Source: Seonamhaeicola sp. (lineage in GTDB: Bacteria; Bacteroidota; Bacteroidia; Flavobacteriales; Flavobacteriaceae). Taken from it: a stretch of DNA of 64,000 bases. Location of the stretch: positions 120,754 to 184,753 of the forward strand of contig NZ_JANQJQ010000004.1 of assembly GCF_028281565.1 (NCBI RefSeq). Direction: 5' to 3'. The notes under the pieces are model-generated. The model did not search any database. It was not told the origin of the DNA and saw nothing but the letters and a program-made list of their open reading frames with translations. Shown piece after piece: positions 29,650-39,202 of this stretch. Numbering within the stretch: the stretch's first letter is position 1; each line of letters begins with the position of its first letter. Position numbers and translations under genes: made by a program.

Positions 29650-31062
29650 TTAATATCTGATTTCTCCGGCACTCGCTTTGTCAACAAAGGCTTCCCTGGC
29701 CTTTTTCATCTTTAAGATGTTTGGTAAATGCGGATCGGGCCACAGGTTTTCTACATTATCGGTATTCCATGCTTCATAATCAGCCTGTAACTCGGCTACC
29801 TTTTCCGGCATAGCCTTAAGGAGATTATCTTGCTCATAGGGATCGTTTTTTAAGTTGAACAGAAACTTTTCCCCCCGAACCTCTTCTTTGACCAATTTAT
29901 AATCACCTTTTCGAACGCAATACCCGGCACCATCGGAATATCTCCAGAATAACTCTTTATGAGGTGCTCCATTTTTTTCACCTTTGACATATGGCAGTAA
30001 ATTGGCACCATCCAATGCATCAGCTTTTTTATAATTGATATTAGCCGCTTGTAGAACGGTAGTGAAAATATCGTACGCAATTATAGGCTCTTCATATCTG
30101 CTTCCGCCTTTAAACCCGGCCGGCCAAGACATTAAGAAAGGCACCCGAATCCCACCTTCAAATAACAGGCCTTTTTGGCCTCGGTAAGGATCCTGACTGG
30201 AACCTTTTCCATGGCCGCCATTATCGCTATAGAAGAATATAAGTGTATTGTCATACTCCCCGGTTTCCTTAAGTTTTTTTATGACTTGTCCAATACCGAC
30301 ATCCATCCCGGCTACCATGGCGGCATAAGCTGCTCTATCTCCTTGTTCAATATGGTCAACTAAATCTAAATGCGCCTGTGTAGCTTGTATAGGCGCATGC
30401 GGCGCATTATAAGCCAGATACATAAAAAACGGCTTATCTGATTTTGAGTAAGCATCAATATAGTTGACAGCTTCCCTTGAAAAGTCATCGGTTAAATGGC
30501 TCAGGTTTTCAAGCGGTTCGGGTTTGCCATCCCGCATGATCTGATGCCAGGTGGTGAAGTTCTTTTCCCAGGATTTTCCCCAGTAGTTTCTGGAGCCTCC
30601 TGAAAAACCAAACCAATCGTCATAGCCTCTATTATTGGGCCAGTACTCCGGCGTGTGTCCCAAATGCCACTTCCCAATGGCACAGGTTTGATAGCCATTG
30701 CCTTTTAAAACTTCCGAGATCATGGGCTGATCTAAAGGCAAGCCCATTACCGGTCCTTCAAAATCTTTGCCTATATTATTCTCGCATCCAAAACGCTGTT
30801 GGTATCTCCCCGTTAGTAATCCTGATCTACTTGGGCCACAATAGGAGTGGGTGGCGTAGCCTGCAACAAAGCTTACCCCATCATTTGCCAAATTATCTAA
30901 ATGGGGTGTTGGGATATCGGTGCAACCATTAAAACCTACATCACCCCAACCCAGATCATCGGCCAGGATGATGATGACATTAGGTTTTTCACTTCGCTTT
31001 TGGGCTTGAAGCTGAATCGTTATTAATGCGAATACGCACGGGACAATCAGTTTTTTTATCAT
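29650..31062 (-). CDS. S1-family sulfatase (arylsulfatase A-like)
   Basis: This 470-aa protein has a signal peptide (ending near QLQAQ). Canonical arylsulfatase motifs: IILADDLGWGDVGFNG (D35, D36), formylglycine motif CGPSR with C75, GNGYQTCAIGKWHLG, and FYSDNGGHGKG. It is the most classical sulfatase of the five in this window. It is the first gene of the minus-strand run, diverging from the LuxR-type regulator at 31231, so the 168-bp gap between them should hold its promoter. The GH127 gene follows by 16 bp. Confidence 0.95.
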   Translation of the reverse strand: MIKKLIVPCVFALITIQLQAQKRSEKPNVIIILADDLGWGDVGFNGCTDIPTPHLDNLANDGVSFVAGYATHSYCGPSRSGLLTGRYQQRFGCENNIGKDFEGPVMGLPLDQPMISEVLKGNGYQTCAIGKWHLGHTPEYWPNNRGYDDWFGFSGGSRNYWGKSWEKNFTTWHQIMRDGKPEPLENLSHLTDDFSREAVNYIDAYSKSDKPFFMYLAYNAPHAPIQATQAHLDLVDHIEQGDRAAYAAMVAGMDVGIGQVIKKLKETGEYDNTLIFFYSDNGGHGKGSSQDPYRGQKGLLFEGGIRVPFLMSWPAGFKGGSRYEEPIIAYDIFTTVLQAANINYKKADALDGANLLPYVKGEKNGAPHKELFWRYSDGAGYCVRKGDYKLVKEEVRGEKFLFNLKNDPYEQDNLLKAMPEKVAELQADYEAWNTDNVENLWPDPHLPNILKMKKAREAFVDKASAGEIRY

Positions 31063-31139
31063 TATTTAGCAGTTTAGTTTAATTTGGATTGTAAAATTAA
31101 AACTCAAAAACACTAAATCACGGAATTAGGTTGTATTAT

Positions 31140-31182
31140 AACTACACATAATTAATTTTTAACTACATTTAAACTACATTTG
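31140..31182. promoter_or_regulatory. Three AACTACA iterons between divergent genes
   Basis: AACTACA repeats begin at 31140, 31161 and 31172. The latter two are abutting 11-bp units (AACTACATTTA, AACTACATTTG). They lie between the divergent sulfatase (31062) and LuxR-type regulator (31231) genes. They could be regulator binding sites or chance AT-rich repeats. Confidence 0.35.
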
Positions 31183-31230
31183 CTCATTTCATAATACGCC
31201 ACAACCTTCAAGGCCAATATTTGTTTTGCT

Positions 31231-32847
31231 ATGAAAATCAGCTATTTAAAAGACATAAGACGTTTTACCATCATCTGTTTTGGACTGGTTTTTACTTTCA
31301 TATCTACTGCACAGATCATAGATACCACTGCATTTTCCATTCAGACCTTTCCTGAAGAAGGTTTTACCTTAGCTATGAGAGACCAGGGCAAAGCTTTGAA
31401 ATATTTTAAAGATCGGGCCGATCATTATTTGACCGAAAAAGACACCGCCAATTACATCCATTGCATGGTAGGATTGGCTCATATAGAACAGAATAGGGGG
31501 AATTACAATAAAGCCTTTGACATTGTTTGGAACACGTTGCCATTAACCAACGACGTTCCTGACAAGTTCCCCGTTTTAAAATTATACAGAAAGCTTGGCT
31601 TATTATATGGCATATATGGCAAAGACAGCCTGGCACTCCATTATCTAAACAAAGGCTTAGAAATAGGCAAGGTATTTCATAATGCCAAAGAAAATCCTCT
31701 GGCCAAATTAACATCGGGATATTTTAGTATCGCGAACCAGTATATCAAGATGAATGACTACAATACCGCCTTAACATATTTAGATTCTTGTTATATAGAC
31801 CAATCATCGGACCAACGACATTATTATGCAGACGCCTTGTACGGCCATGTTTATACCCAAAAAGGCAATTATCTTAAGGCCGAAACATATCTCAATAACA
31901 TCATTCCCTTTTTTGAGCAGCAGACCCACGGTTATCAGGCCAAAGCCAATGCCTATATAGCGGACTTAAAACTAGCTACCGGTGAACAGGACAGTGCCAT
32001 TTATTATTATGAACGCTCCCTTCGCGCCATAGATTCGTTGATGGTTCACAATGAGATCAAACCAGATGTATTAGAAAAATTAGCGCTTTTATATTATTCA
32101 AAAAACGACAGATCCAAGGCGTTTAAATATATGCAAGGCGCCAAATTTATGTCGGATAGCCTGTTTAACACCCAAAGCAGACATAATAAATCCCTGTTTG
32201 AAATTAAGAACCAATACCAGAAAGACCTCTCAAAACAAAAGGAATTGATTTTGGCTCAAAATAATTTACTGGAACTAAAGGATAAAGCCGGATTTAGGCT
32301 AAAGCTCCTCATCGGCATCCTGCTCGTTTTGATCATAATAACTTTAATTACCTACAGGCTAAAAACCCGCATGAAGCGCATGGTTTATGAACAGTCTGTG
32401 GTCCAGGAAAAAAATGAAGCCATTCTGGAAGCTAAAAACAAAGAACTTACCGCCAATGCCCTCCAGATCATAGAAAAGGAACACACTGTTACAGAATTGC
32501 TGGATGCCCTTAAAGCGAGTGACCCGGACAAGTATAGAACCCTGAGCAGCCAGCATAAACGGGACAATAAAAAACTGTGGGAAGACTTCAACCTGCGTTT
32601 TGCCAAAGTGAATAACAAATTCTATGCACGCTTACTGGAATTGCATTCTGATCTAACACCAACGGACCTGAAGCTTTGCGCCTTGATAAAATTGAATTTT
32701 GACAGTAAGGAAATGTCGCAGATCCTGGCTATTTCCACCCATGGCGTCCATACGGCGCGCTCCCGGGTGAGAAAGAAATTAGGGCTTTCCAGGGAAGATA
32801 GTTTATCTAATTATATTGCTACTATTGTTCAGAAAGAGGCTTCGTAA
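31231..32847 (+). CDS. TPR-transmembrane-LuxR-type HTH regulator
   Basis: This 538-aa protein has an N-terminal signal or anchor segment (FTIICFGLVFTFISTAQ). TPR-like repeats follow over residues 50-330 (DSLALHYLNKGLEIGK, NYLKAETYLNNIIPFF), then one TM helix near 354-376 (LLIGILLVLIIITLITY), a coiled coil, and a C-terminal LuxR/GerE-like HTH (DLTPTDLKLCALIKLNFDSK, HTARSRVRKKLGLS). TPR-TM-HTH proteins are common Bacteroidota regulators with a periplasmic sensing part. It is divergent from the sulfatase/GH127 genes and may control them. Target and signal unknown. Confidence 0.85.
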   Translation: MKISYLKDIRRFTIICFGLVFTFISTAQIIDTTAFSIQTFPEEGFTLAMRDQGKALKYFKDRADHYLTEKDTANYIHCMVGLAHIEQNRGNYNKAFDIVWNTLPLTNDVPDKFPVLKLYRKLGLLYGIYGKDSLALHYLNKGLEIGKVFHNAKENPLAKLTSGYFSIANQYIKMNDYNTALTYLDSCYIDQSSDQRHYYADALYGHVYTQKGNYLKAETYLNNIIPFFEQQTHGYQAKANAYIADLKLATGEQDSAIYYYERSLRAIDSLMVHNEIKPDVLEKLALLYYSKNDRSKAFKYMQGAKFMSDSLFNTQSRHNKSLFEIKNQYQKDLSKQKELILAQNNLLELKDKAGFRLKLLIGILLVLIIITLITYRLKTRMKRMVYEQSVVQEKNEAILEAKNKELTANALQIIEKEHTVTELLDALKASDPDKYRTLSSQHKRDNKKLWEDFNLRFAKVNNKFYARLLELHSDLTPTDLKLCALIKLNFDSKEMSQILAISTHGVHTARSRVRKKLGLSREDSLSNYIATIVQKEAS

Positions 32848-32988
32848 ATGGGGTTAGGCACCAGTTATAGAGATGTAATTTGTAACCTTTTAGTTTGTTT
32901 AGAACTTTATTGTGGATTCCTGCCTTCGCAGGAATGACAAGCCTTTGCCTAAACAGTCTAACTTCTGTCACTCCTGCGAAGGCAGGAG

Positions 32989-33074
32989 TCCATTAGATGA
33001 AATCGTCCCCTTGAGGGGACTTTAGGGGTGTTTGAAACCAACCTTTATAATAACAATCTCCTATCCCCATAATT
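32989..33074 (+). repeat. 86-bp direct repeat, copy 1
   Basis: It contains the hairpin GTCCCC-TTGA-GGGGAC (33005-33020) and continues to CCCATAATT. It matches 33224-33309 at all but about three positions, with an offset of 235 bp. Each copy is preceded by an AGGCAGGA-type hairpin and followed by CCTGAA..TTCAGGGTGACA. Confidence 0.8.
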
Positions 33075-33223
33075 TAGAACGGGTAACGCGAGCAGATCCT
33101 GAAACTAGTTCAGGGTGACAATGTAAATTTACTTCTCGATACAATCACGCCTTAGCGTGATCACTCGAAGTGACAGCAGTAATGATATGTAGACCAAGCT
33201 TGTCATTCCTGAGCAGGCAGGAA

Positions 33224-33309
33224 TCCATTAGATGAAATTGTCCCCTTGAGGGGACTTTAGGGGTGTTTGAAACCAGCCTTTATAATAACAATCTCCTATC
33301 CCTATAATT
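33224..33309 (+). repeat. 86-bp direct repeat, copy 2
   Basis: Second copy of the unit at 32989-33074, including the GTCCCC/GGGGAC hairpin. The differences are single transitions, so the duplication is fairly recent or the sequence is constrained. Confidence 0.8.
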
Positions 33310-33397
33310 AATACGGAAAACGGGAATAGACCCTGAAACAAATTCAGGGTGACAAAGCAAATTTGGAAAGACTACGTTCTAAGAAGTACGAGTCAGG

Positions 33398-34462
33398 TTA
33401 AATTCTATGCAATTTATACGGATACACACCCCCGGCATTCCATTGGCAGACATACAGATTTTTATCATCATCTACGCATACATCGTGGCAATGCTTAAAA
33501 ACGGGTTCGGCCTGGTACATCAGTTTTAGTTTCCCGTTCTTATACTTTGGCTTGGTACCACCCGGATTAGAAACCACCTTGTTGTCTTTATCCAAAATAG
33601 TCACAAAACCTTTGTTCATCTTCATATTGTATTCGCCTCTTTCCATACCAAAGCAAACCCCTGAATAGAGGTTATCACCATCAATCACCGGACGACTGAC
33701 ATAGGCGCCGGGTAAATAGTAGGTTTCTAAATACTTACCGTCCAGACTGAAGCGTTTAAAGGCATTTTTAATTCGCGCCGAACACAATAACGTTGGATTA
33801 TCAGGGTCGCGGGTATCCAGGGCTACGCCATGGGCTTGCTTAAATTTGGCTTCCTGTAAAAAGCTATCACCCCCGAATTTTCTAATAAAATTGCCTTTGG
33901 CATCATATTGTAAGATGAATTGGGAGCCATAACCATCGGCAATATAGATGTCGCCGTTAGGGCCAATGGCGGTTTCGGTTGGCCTAAAATGCATGCTTTC
34001 CCTATAGGCTCCTTCCTTGGCAGGATGTTTTAAGTCCATTATGATTTTACCATCCAAAGTACATTTTAAGACCTTACCCTTATTGGGATCTGTAATATAC
34101 AGGTATTCCGAATCCCCTTCATCATGAAGCATCAACCCATGACCTCCCGGTAATTTTAAGGTCCAACTGTCCAATAATTTACCTGATTTATCATAAATAA
34201 GAATATTGTTCTTAACATGATCGGTCAGCATGATTAACCGGCCCTTTTTGTCCATCACCATCTCGTGACAGTTTTTAACCGGATGGGTTTTAGGGTTCAG
34301 GTTCCCCCATTCCCGTTCTAAGCGATATTTGAAATCGCCGTGCCCCAGTATAATATCTCCTAATTTTGGTTTGGAAGCCATAATATGAAATGGTACGGCT
34401 GACGCTATGGTTGTTGCCGCAACAGCCCTGGTGGATGTTTTTATAAATGTTCTTCGCTGCAT
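33398..34462 (-). CDS. Tat-exported NHL/six-bladed propeller protein
   Basis: This 354-aa protein has a Tat-like N-terminus (QRRTFIKTSTRAVAATTIASA). NHL-type blades follow: NILIYDKSGKLLDSW, GDIYIADGYGSQFILQYDAKG, KFKQAHGVALDTRD, and HDVCVDDDKNLYVCQWNAGG near the C-terminus. Similar proteins are annotated as peptidyl-alpha-hydroxyglycine lyase-like or 6-bladed propellers, but no catalytic role can be read. The gene is 5 bp downstream of the DUF1501 gene of pair 2, so it is likely co-transcribed and works with the exported PSD1/DUF1501 proteins. Confidence 0.82.
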   Translation of the reverse strand: MQRRTFIKTSTRAVAATTIASAVPFHIMASKPKLGDIILGHGDFKYRLEREWGNLNPKTHPVKNCHEMVMDKKGRLIMLTDHVKNNILIYDKSGKLLDSWTLKLPGGHGLMLHDEGDSEYLYITDPNKGKVLKCTLDGKIIMDLKHPAKEGAYRESMHFRPTETAIGPNGDIYIADGYGSQFILQYDAKGNFIRKFGGDSFLQEAKFKQAHGVALDTRDPDNPTLLCSARIKNAFKRFSLDGKYLETYYLPGAYVSRPVIDGDNLYSGVCFGMERGEYNMKMNKGFVTILDKDNKVVSNPGGTKPKYKNGKLKLMYQAEPVFKHCHDVCVDDDKNLYVCQWNAGGVYPYKLHRI

Positions 34463-34467
34463 AAGGT

Positions 34468-35910
34468 TTATGATAAAATGTCTTTAACTACATGGCCGTG
34501 TACATCGGTGAGTCTAAATCGACGCCCCTGATGTTTAAAAGTAAGCCTTTCATGATCCATTCCCAAAAGATGCAAAAGCGTTGCCTGAAAGTCATGTACA
34601 TGTACCGGATTCTCTACCACATTATAACTGAAGTCATCGGTTTTTCCATAGACCATCCCTGCTTTTACACCGGCTCCGGCCATCCACATTGAAAAGCATC
34701 CCGGGTGATGATCCCTTCCGTAGTTGGTTGCGGTTAAGCGCCCCTGCGAAAAACTGGTTCTTCCAAACTCACCGCCCCAGACTACTAAGGTATCTTCCAA
34801 TAGACCGCGTTGTTTTAAATCCTTTAAAAGACCGGCCGTTGCCTGATCGGTGTCCCTGGCCTGTCGTTTGATGCCTCCCGGCAAATTACCGTGCTGATCC
34901 CAGCCCATGTGATAGAGCTGAATAAACTTGACATCACGTTCTGCCAAACGGCGGGCTTGTAAACAATTGGCAGCATAGGTTCCCGGAATCCGGGCATCTT
35001 CGCCATATAATTTGTAAATATGATCGGGCTCATCTTTAGTATCAACCGCTTCCGGTACGGAGCTCTGCATCTTATAGGCCATCTCATATTGATTGATCTT
35101 GGATTGGATTTCCGGATCATTCCAAAGGCCATATTGCCGGTCGTTTAAGGCTTTTATATAATCCAGGGCCCGTCTGCGGTCTTGGTCGTGTACCCCATGC
35201 GGATTATTCAAATACAATACCGGATCTTTTCCGGAACGAAACTGAACCCCCTGGTGATGCGAGGCCAAAAACCCGTTGCTCCAGGCTGCAGAACTCAGGG
35301 GTTGGGCGCCGCCGCCTTTAGATACCAATACCACAAAATTGGGTAAGTTCTTATTGTCACTTCCTAACCCGTAGCTTAACCAGGAGCCTATGGACGGACG
35401 CCCACTCAACTGGGAGCCTGTTTGCAAAAACATTACGGCAGGCTCATGATTAATAGCTTCGGTATACATGGAATTGATAATGCAAAGCTCATCCACAACC
35501 TCAGCGGTATATGGAAAAAGCTCGCTCACCCAGGCACCGGACTGTCCATGTTGCTTAAAATTAAAAATGGATTGCACCAAAGGAAAGGTGGATTGGTCAG
35601 TTACCATCCCTGAGTTCCGTTGGGTCCCTTTAACCGATGGTGGAATTTCTTTTCCATGCCATTTGGCTAAAGCCGGCTTATAGTCCCAGGTTTCAATTTG
35701 CGAGGGTGCCCCGCTCTGGAACAGGTAAATGACCCTTTTAGCTTTTGGTAAAAAGTGAGGTCCGTTCATCCCACCCATAAGCGTATTTCCGAAAGCGGAT
35801 GCCGGTGCCAACATAGAACTCAAAGCTATGGAACCAAAACCTAACGACGCTTTCTTTAAAAACCCCCTTCTGGATTCTGCAAATTGTAATTGTCTTTTTA
35901 TGTCATCCAT
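34468..35910 (-). CDS. DUF1501 protein (partner of PSD1 copy 2)
   Basis: This 480-aa protein has a Tat-like segment (SRRGFLKKASLGFGSIALS). DUF1501 motifs match the other two copies: PKAKRVIYLFQSGAPSQIETWDYKP, WGGEFGRTSFSQG, GRDHHPGCFSMWMAGAGVKAG, and the C-terminal RLTDVHGHVVKDILS. The gene follows PSD1 copy 2 by 11 bp and precedes the NHL-type gene. The exported pair probably acts as one complex. Enzymatic activity unknown. Confidence 0.9.
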   Translation of the reverse strand: MDDIKRQLQFAESRRGFLKKASLGFGSIALSSMLAPASAFGNTLMGGMNGPHFLPKAKRVIYLFQSGAPSQIETWDYKPALAKWHGKEIPPSVKGTQRNSGMVTDQSTFPLVQSIFNFKQHGQSGAWVSELFPYTAEVVDELCIINSMYTEAINHEPAVMFLQTGSQLSGRPSIGSWLSYGLGSDNKNLPNFVVLVSKGGGAQPLSSAAWSNGFLASHHQGVQFRSGKDPVLYLNNPHGVHDQDRRRALDYIKALNDRQYGLWNDPEIQSKINQYEMAYKMQSSVPEAVDTKDEPDHIYKLYGEDARIPGTYAANCLQARRLAERDVKFIQLYHMGWDQHGNLPGGIKRQARDTDQATAGLLKDLKQRGLLEDTLVVWGGEFGRTSFSQGRLTATNYGRDHHPGCFSMWMAGAGVKAGMVYGKTDDFSYNVVENPVHVHDFQATLLHLLGMDHERLTFKHQGRRFRLTDVHGHVVKDILS

Positions 35911-35921
35911 GATATTTTCTT

Positions 35922-38900
35922 TTATCGTAATGTGTAAGCATCGGTGGTATTCATAATACCATTTATAACCGTTGCCAAAGCAGCGGCTCGTACTTTATTG
36001 GTTTTATTATTTATAGGTGTTTCACCAATATTTAAATAAGCTAAGGCATCGTCCTGTTCAGTTTCAAATCTACTCAGCTCATCCCTATAAAATTTTTCTA
36101 AAATATTTAATTCATGAGCCGCCGGTGTTCTTCCTGTTCCCAGCTTAAAGGCATGTTGCAATTGTGCTGTGGTATCATGCGGGTGCTGTTCCATAAGATT
36201 TTCTGCCAAAACCCTGCCGGCTTCTATGAATTGGGGATTATTAAGCAGTGCCAGGGCCTGTAAAGGCGTACTGGTTTGTCGTCTTTTTACAGCACATACA
36301 CCGCGATCGGCTACATCAAAAATGCTCATACCAGGTGGTGGGGAGGTACGTTTCCAAACAGTGTACAAGCTTCTTCGGTATAGTCCTTCACCCGGTTCCT
36401 GAAGATATTTATAACGCCATTTCTTATTGCTCAATGCATCCCAAAGCCCTTTGGGTTGATAAGGATATACACTGGGGCCACCAATCTTATCAGACAACAG
36501 GCCACTAATGGCAAGGGCATTGTCACGTATCATTTCGGCGGGTAGCCTAAAGCTTGGCCCTCTGGCCAATAGGACATTTTCCGAATCTAACTCGAGTAAC
36601 TTGTTATCCACTTTAGAACTTTGTTGATAGGTGGCAGACATCACAATTTGCTTATGCAAAGCCTTGATATCCCATCCGGATTCCATAAAACTTACCGCCA
36701 GGTAATCCAACAACTCCGGATGCGATGGTAAGCTTCCCTGACTTCCAAAATCATCGGCCGTCTCTACAATCCCCCTTCCGAAATGCATTTGCCAAATCCT
36801 GTTTACAAAGACCCTGGCTGTTAAGGGGTTTTCCTGACTAAACAACCACTTGGTTAATCCCAATCGGTTTTTAGGAAGTTTATCATCAAAAGGAAGAATG
36901 GCCTCTGGCACTCCCGGAAACACTTCTTCGGTTGGAGCATCATATTGTCCGCGATCAAGCACAAAAGTTGGTCTTGGTTCCTTTAAATCACCTAAAACCA
37001 TAATTTCCGGAATACTATCCACATGCTGAGTGAGCTGTTTTTTCAATCCTTGCAATTGCCGTTTTTCAACTTCGAGAGGCGTGTGGAAATTGGCAAAATA
37101 ATAATCGGATAGCCGTTTTTTGTTGGTATCAGCTGTCTTAGTCTCAAGTATTTCTTTTAATGCCTTTTGGTCTTCAAGGTATGTTATCTCAACTGCAGAC
37201 AATGCTTTATTATAAATCTTCAAATTGTCAATACCACCGTCCACAAAAGACCGCATACCATCACGTCTTCCAATCCGGAATCCATGAAACCCATAGGTAT
37301 GGAGATCCCACTTAAAAAGAATGGATTTATAAAGATGGTCCATATCAATGTTCACCGGAATTTCTTCTCCATCTTTAAACAAGCGAATGCCTTCGGCCCT
37401 TCCGGAACCATCATAAGATATGGTGATATTGGCCCATTCTTTCTCTTTAATGGGAGCCTTAGAGCTTATTTGAATGGCATTGGAAGGCCACGAGAACGCC
37501 ATAATAAATTTTAAATGGTTGTTTTCCAAATGAAACGAATAGCCTTTATACCCATTTCTGATATCTTCACAATGGTTGAATACCATGGCATCTTCATAGA
37601 CCTTATCCGGAAAAATGGACAAACTCACAGAAAAGGGATCGGTATGGTCAAACCAACCCACTTTTTTAGGCAAATTAAAATTGGTAAAATCATTTAAGAA
37701 CAAGGCTTTCCCTTTCTGTCCGTCTTTAATTACGGGGTCTTTTGCACTGGCCGCTTCAATACTGTTATTAGCAGGAATATTATATGTGTTTTTCCCTTTA
37801 GGAATAAACTTATCAAAGGCATACTCAGCTACTAAGCTGTTTTGCGTTCCATTGACTACGCTTTGGTAGATACCGGCATTACCCTTATCCAGCCAACTAT
37901 TAAAATCTGACTCACTTTGTTCCTTTATAGCCTGAAGTTTGGCTGTCGATTTATCAATATCCCTTTCTAAAAATTCAATAATTTGTTGCTGTTCCTTATT
38001 GGTAAGTAATAAGGAGGGGCCGGGTGTTTGGTCGGGGCCGTAAACCGCCGTTCCTATTTCGTTCGTGCTGTTAAAAAAGGCTGCTAATTCATAGTGGTCC
38101 TTTTGGCTAATAGGATCATATTTATGGTCATGACATCGGGCGCATTCTACCGTTAAGCCTAAAAACGCCTTGGACATGGTAGCGGTTCTATCAGCTACGT
38201 ACTCCGCCCTGAACTCTTCAAAAACGATCCCTGCTTCGGAATTCTTTTTATGGAGTCTGTTGAACGCTGTTGGAAGTACAGTTTGAACATCAGCATTGGG
38301 CATTAAATCTCCTGCCAATTGCTTAGTTACAAATTCTTCATAAGACATATTCCGATTAAAGGCACCAATCACCCAATCTCTATACGGACTAAAATCACGG
38401 TGCTTGTCATCTAAATACCCATCACTATCGGCATAGCGTGCCACATCCATCCAATCAGCTGCCATACGCTCGCCATAGGCAGTAGTTCCCAACAAGGCGT
38501 CCACCAGGTTCTCATAGGCATCGGGCGAGGTATCTTTGACAAAAGATTCGATCTGCTCAACGGTAGGCGGCAATCCGGTCAAACTAAATGACGCACGCCT
38601 TATCAATGTTTCTTTGGTAGCCCTTTCTGATGGCTTTAGACCATGGCTTTCAAGATTAGCAGCTACATAATGGTCAATCTCATTTTCTACCCATTCCTTA
38701 TGTTTTGTTTTTGGTAAGCCGGATCTCTCAGGTTTGATAAAAGACCAATGCGGTTTGTATTCCGCGCCCTGTTGAATCCATTTAATCAATAAGGCTTTTT
38801 CCGTATCAGTTAAGGTCAAATTAAATTCGGGCGGTGGCATGACCGCATCTTTATCCGGTGACAAAATTCTATCTACCACATGGCTTCTACCAGGCCTTCC

Positions 38901-39161
38901 GGGAACAATCCCATGGATCTGCTCCTCACCCAGGGTCATAAAGGCATGCTCCGAGGTATCCAGTCTCAGATCCGATTTCTGATTATCGGCGTCCGGCCCA
39001 TGGCAGGCAAAACACTTATCCGATAAGATCGGTTTGATATGATAATTAAAATCAACCGTCTCCGGAATACGTTCCATAGCCGGTATAAGTGCGTCTGGTG
39101 TTCGCCACCCACAACTGTATACCAGCATTAAAATTATTAAACTTAATGCGTTGAATCTCAT
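35922..39161 (-). CDS. PSD1-type lipoprotein cytochrome with LamG-like insert, copy 2
   Basis: I chose the start at 39161 (MRFNALSLIILMLVYSC), giving a lipoprotein signal with Cys17. The frame is open to 39200, but the operator array begins at 39203, too close for that start. The 1079-aa protein has PSCyt1 with CFACHG (50-54), DUF1549 with LECARCHDHKYD (near 342), a concanavalin/LamG-like region near residues 465-690 (GYSFHLENNHLKFIMAFSW, GGIDNLKIYNKALSAVE), then DUF1553 (ENPLTARVFVNRIWQMHFG). Two CxxCH motifs suggest a di-heme or heme-plus-structural site. The LamG part may bind a polysaccharide. It is first in the operon with DUF1501 and the NHL-type protein. Confidence 0.9.
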   Translation of the reverse strand: MRFNALSLIILMLVYSCGWRTPDALIPAMERIPETVDFNYHIKPILSDKCFACHGPDADNQKSDLRLDTSEHAFMTLGEEQIHGIVPGRPGRSHVVDRILSPDKDAVMPPPEFNLTLTDTEKALLIKWIQQGAEYKPHWSFIKPERSGLPKTKHKEWVENEIDHYVAANLESHGLKPSERATKETLIRRASFSLTGLPPTVEQIESFVKDTSPDAYENLVDALLGTTAYGERMAADWMDVARYADSDGYLDDKHRDFSPYRDWVIGAFNRNMSYEEFVTKQLAGDLMPNADVQTVLPTAFNRLHKKNSEAGIVFEEFRAEYVADRTATMSKAFLGLTVECARCHDHKYDPISQKDHYELAAFFNSTNEIGTAVYGPDQTPGPSLLLTNKEQQQIIEFLERDIDKSTAKLQAIKEQSESDFNSWLDKGNAGIYQSVVNGTQNSLVAEYAFDKFIPKGKNTYNIPANNSIEAASAKDPVIKDGQKGKALFLNDFTNFNLPKKVGWFDHTDPFSVSLSIFPDKVYEDAMVFNHCEDIRNGYKGYSFHLENNHLKFIMAFSWPSNAIQISSKAPIKEKEWANITISYDGSGRAEGIRLFKDGEEIPVNIDMDHLYKSILFKWDLHTYGFHGFRIGRRDGMRSFVDGGIDNLKIYNKALSAVEITYLEDQKALKEILETKTADTNKKRLSDYYFANFHTPLEVEKRQLQGLKKQLTQHVDSIPEIMVLGDLKEPRPTFVLDRGQYDAPTEEVFPGVPEAILPFDDKLPKNRLGLTKWLFSQENPLTARVFVNRIWQMHFGRGIVETADDFGSQGSLPSHPELLDYLAVSFMESGWDIKALHKQIVMSATYQQSSKVDNKLLELDSENVLLARGPSFRLPAEMIRDNALAISGLLSDKIGGPSVYPYQPKGLWDALSNKKWRYKYLQEPGEGLYRRSLYTVWKRTSPPPGMSIFDVADRGVCAVKRRQTSTPLQALALLNNPQFIEAGRVLAENLMEQHPHDTTAQLQHAFKLGTGRTPAAHELNILEKFYRDELSRFETEQDDALAYLNIGETPINNKTNKVRAAALATVINGIMNTTDAYTLR

Positions 39162-39202
39162 ACCTTTTAAATCGTCCTGAATTCCAAATATAACCATCAT
39201 TA

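Larger units (their letters stand above)
32848..33397. repeat. 550-bp intergenic stack of palindromic repeats, no gene
   Basis: No coding frame of significance is visible. The stretch holds an ATTCCTGC/GCAGGAAT hairpin + GACA (32916-32939), its inverted partner (32966-32989), two copies of an 86-bp unit with a GTCCCC/GGGGAC hairpin, CCTGAA/TTCAGG hairpins ending in GGTGACA (near 33098-33120 and 33331-33354), and an element from TTCTCGATACAATC to TGACA (33133-33175) enclosing an ATCACGC/GCGTGAT hairpin. Similar elements occur at 14467-14583, 18781 and 40609. Confidence 0.8.

Noticed and set aside
32916..33360. Possible CRISPR-like array
   Set aside because: Repeats are of several types, irregularly spaced, with hairpins in both orientations and no cas genes; better explained as dispersed palindromic repeats.
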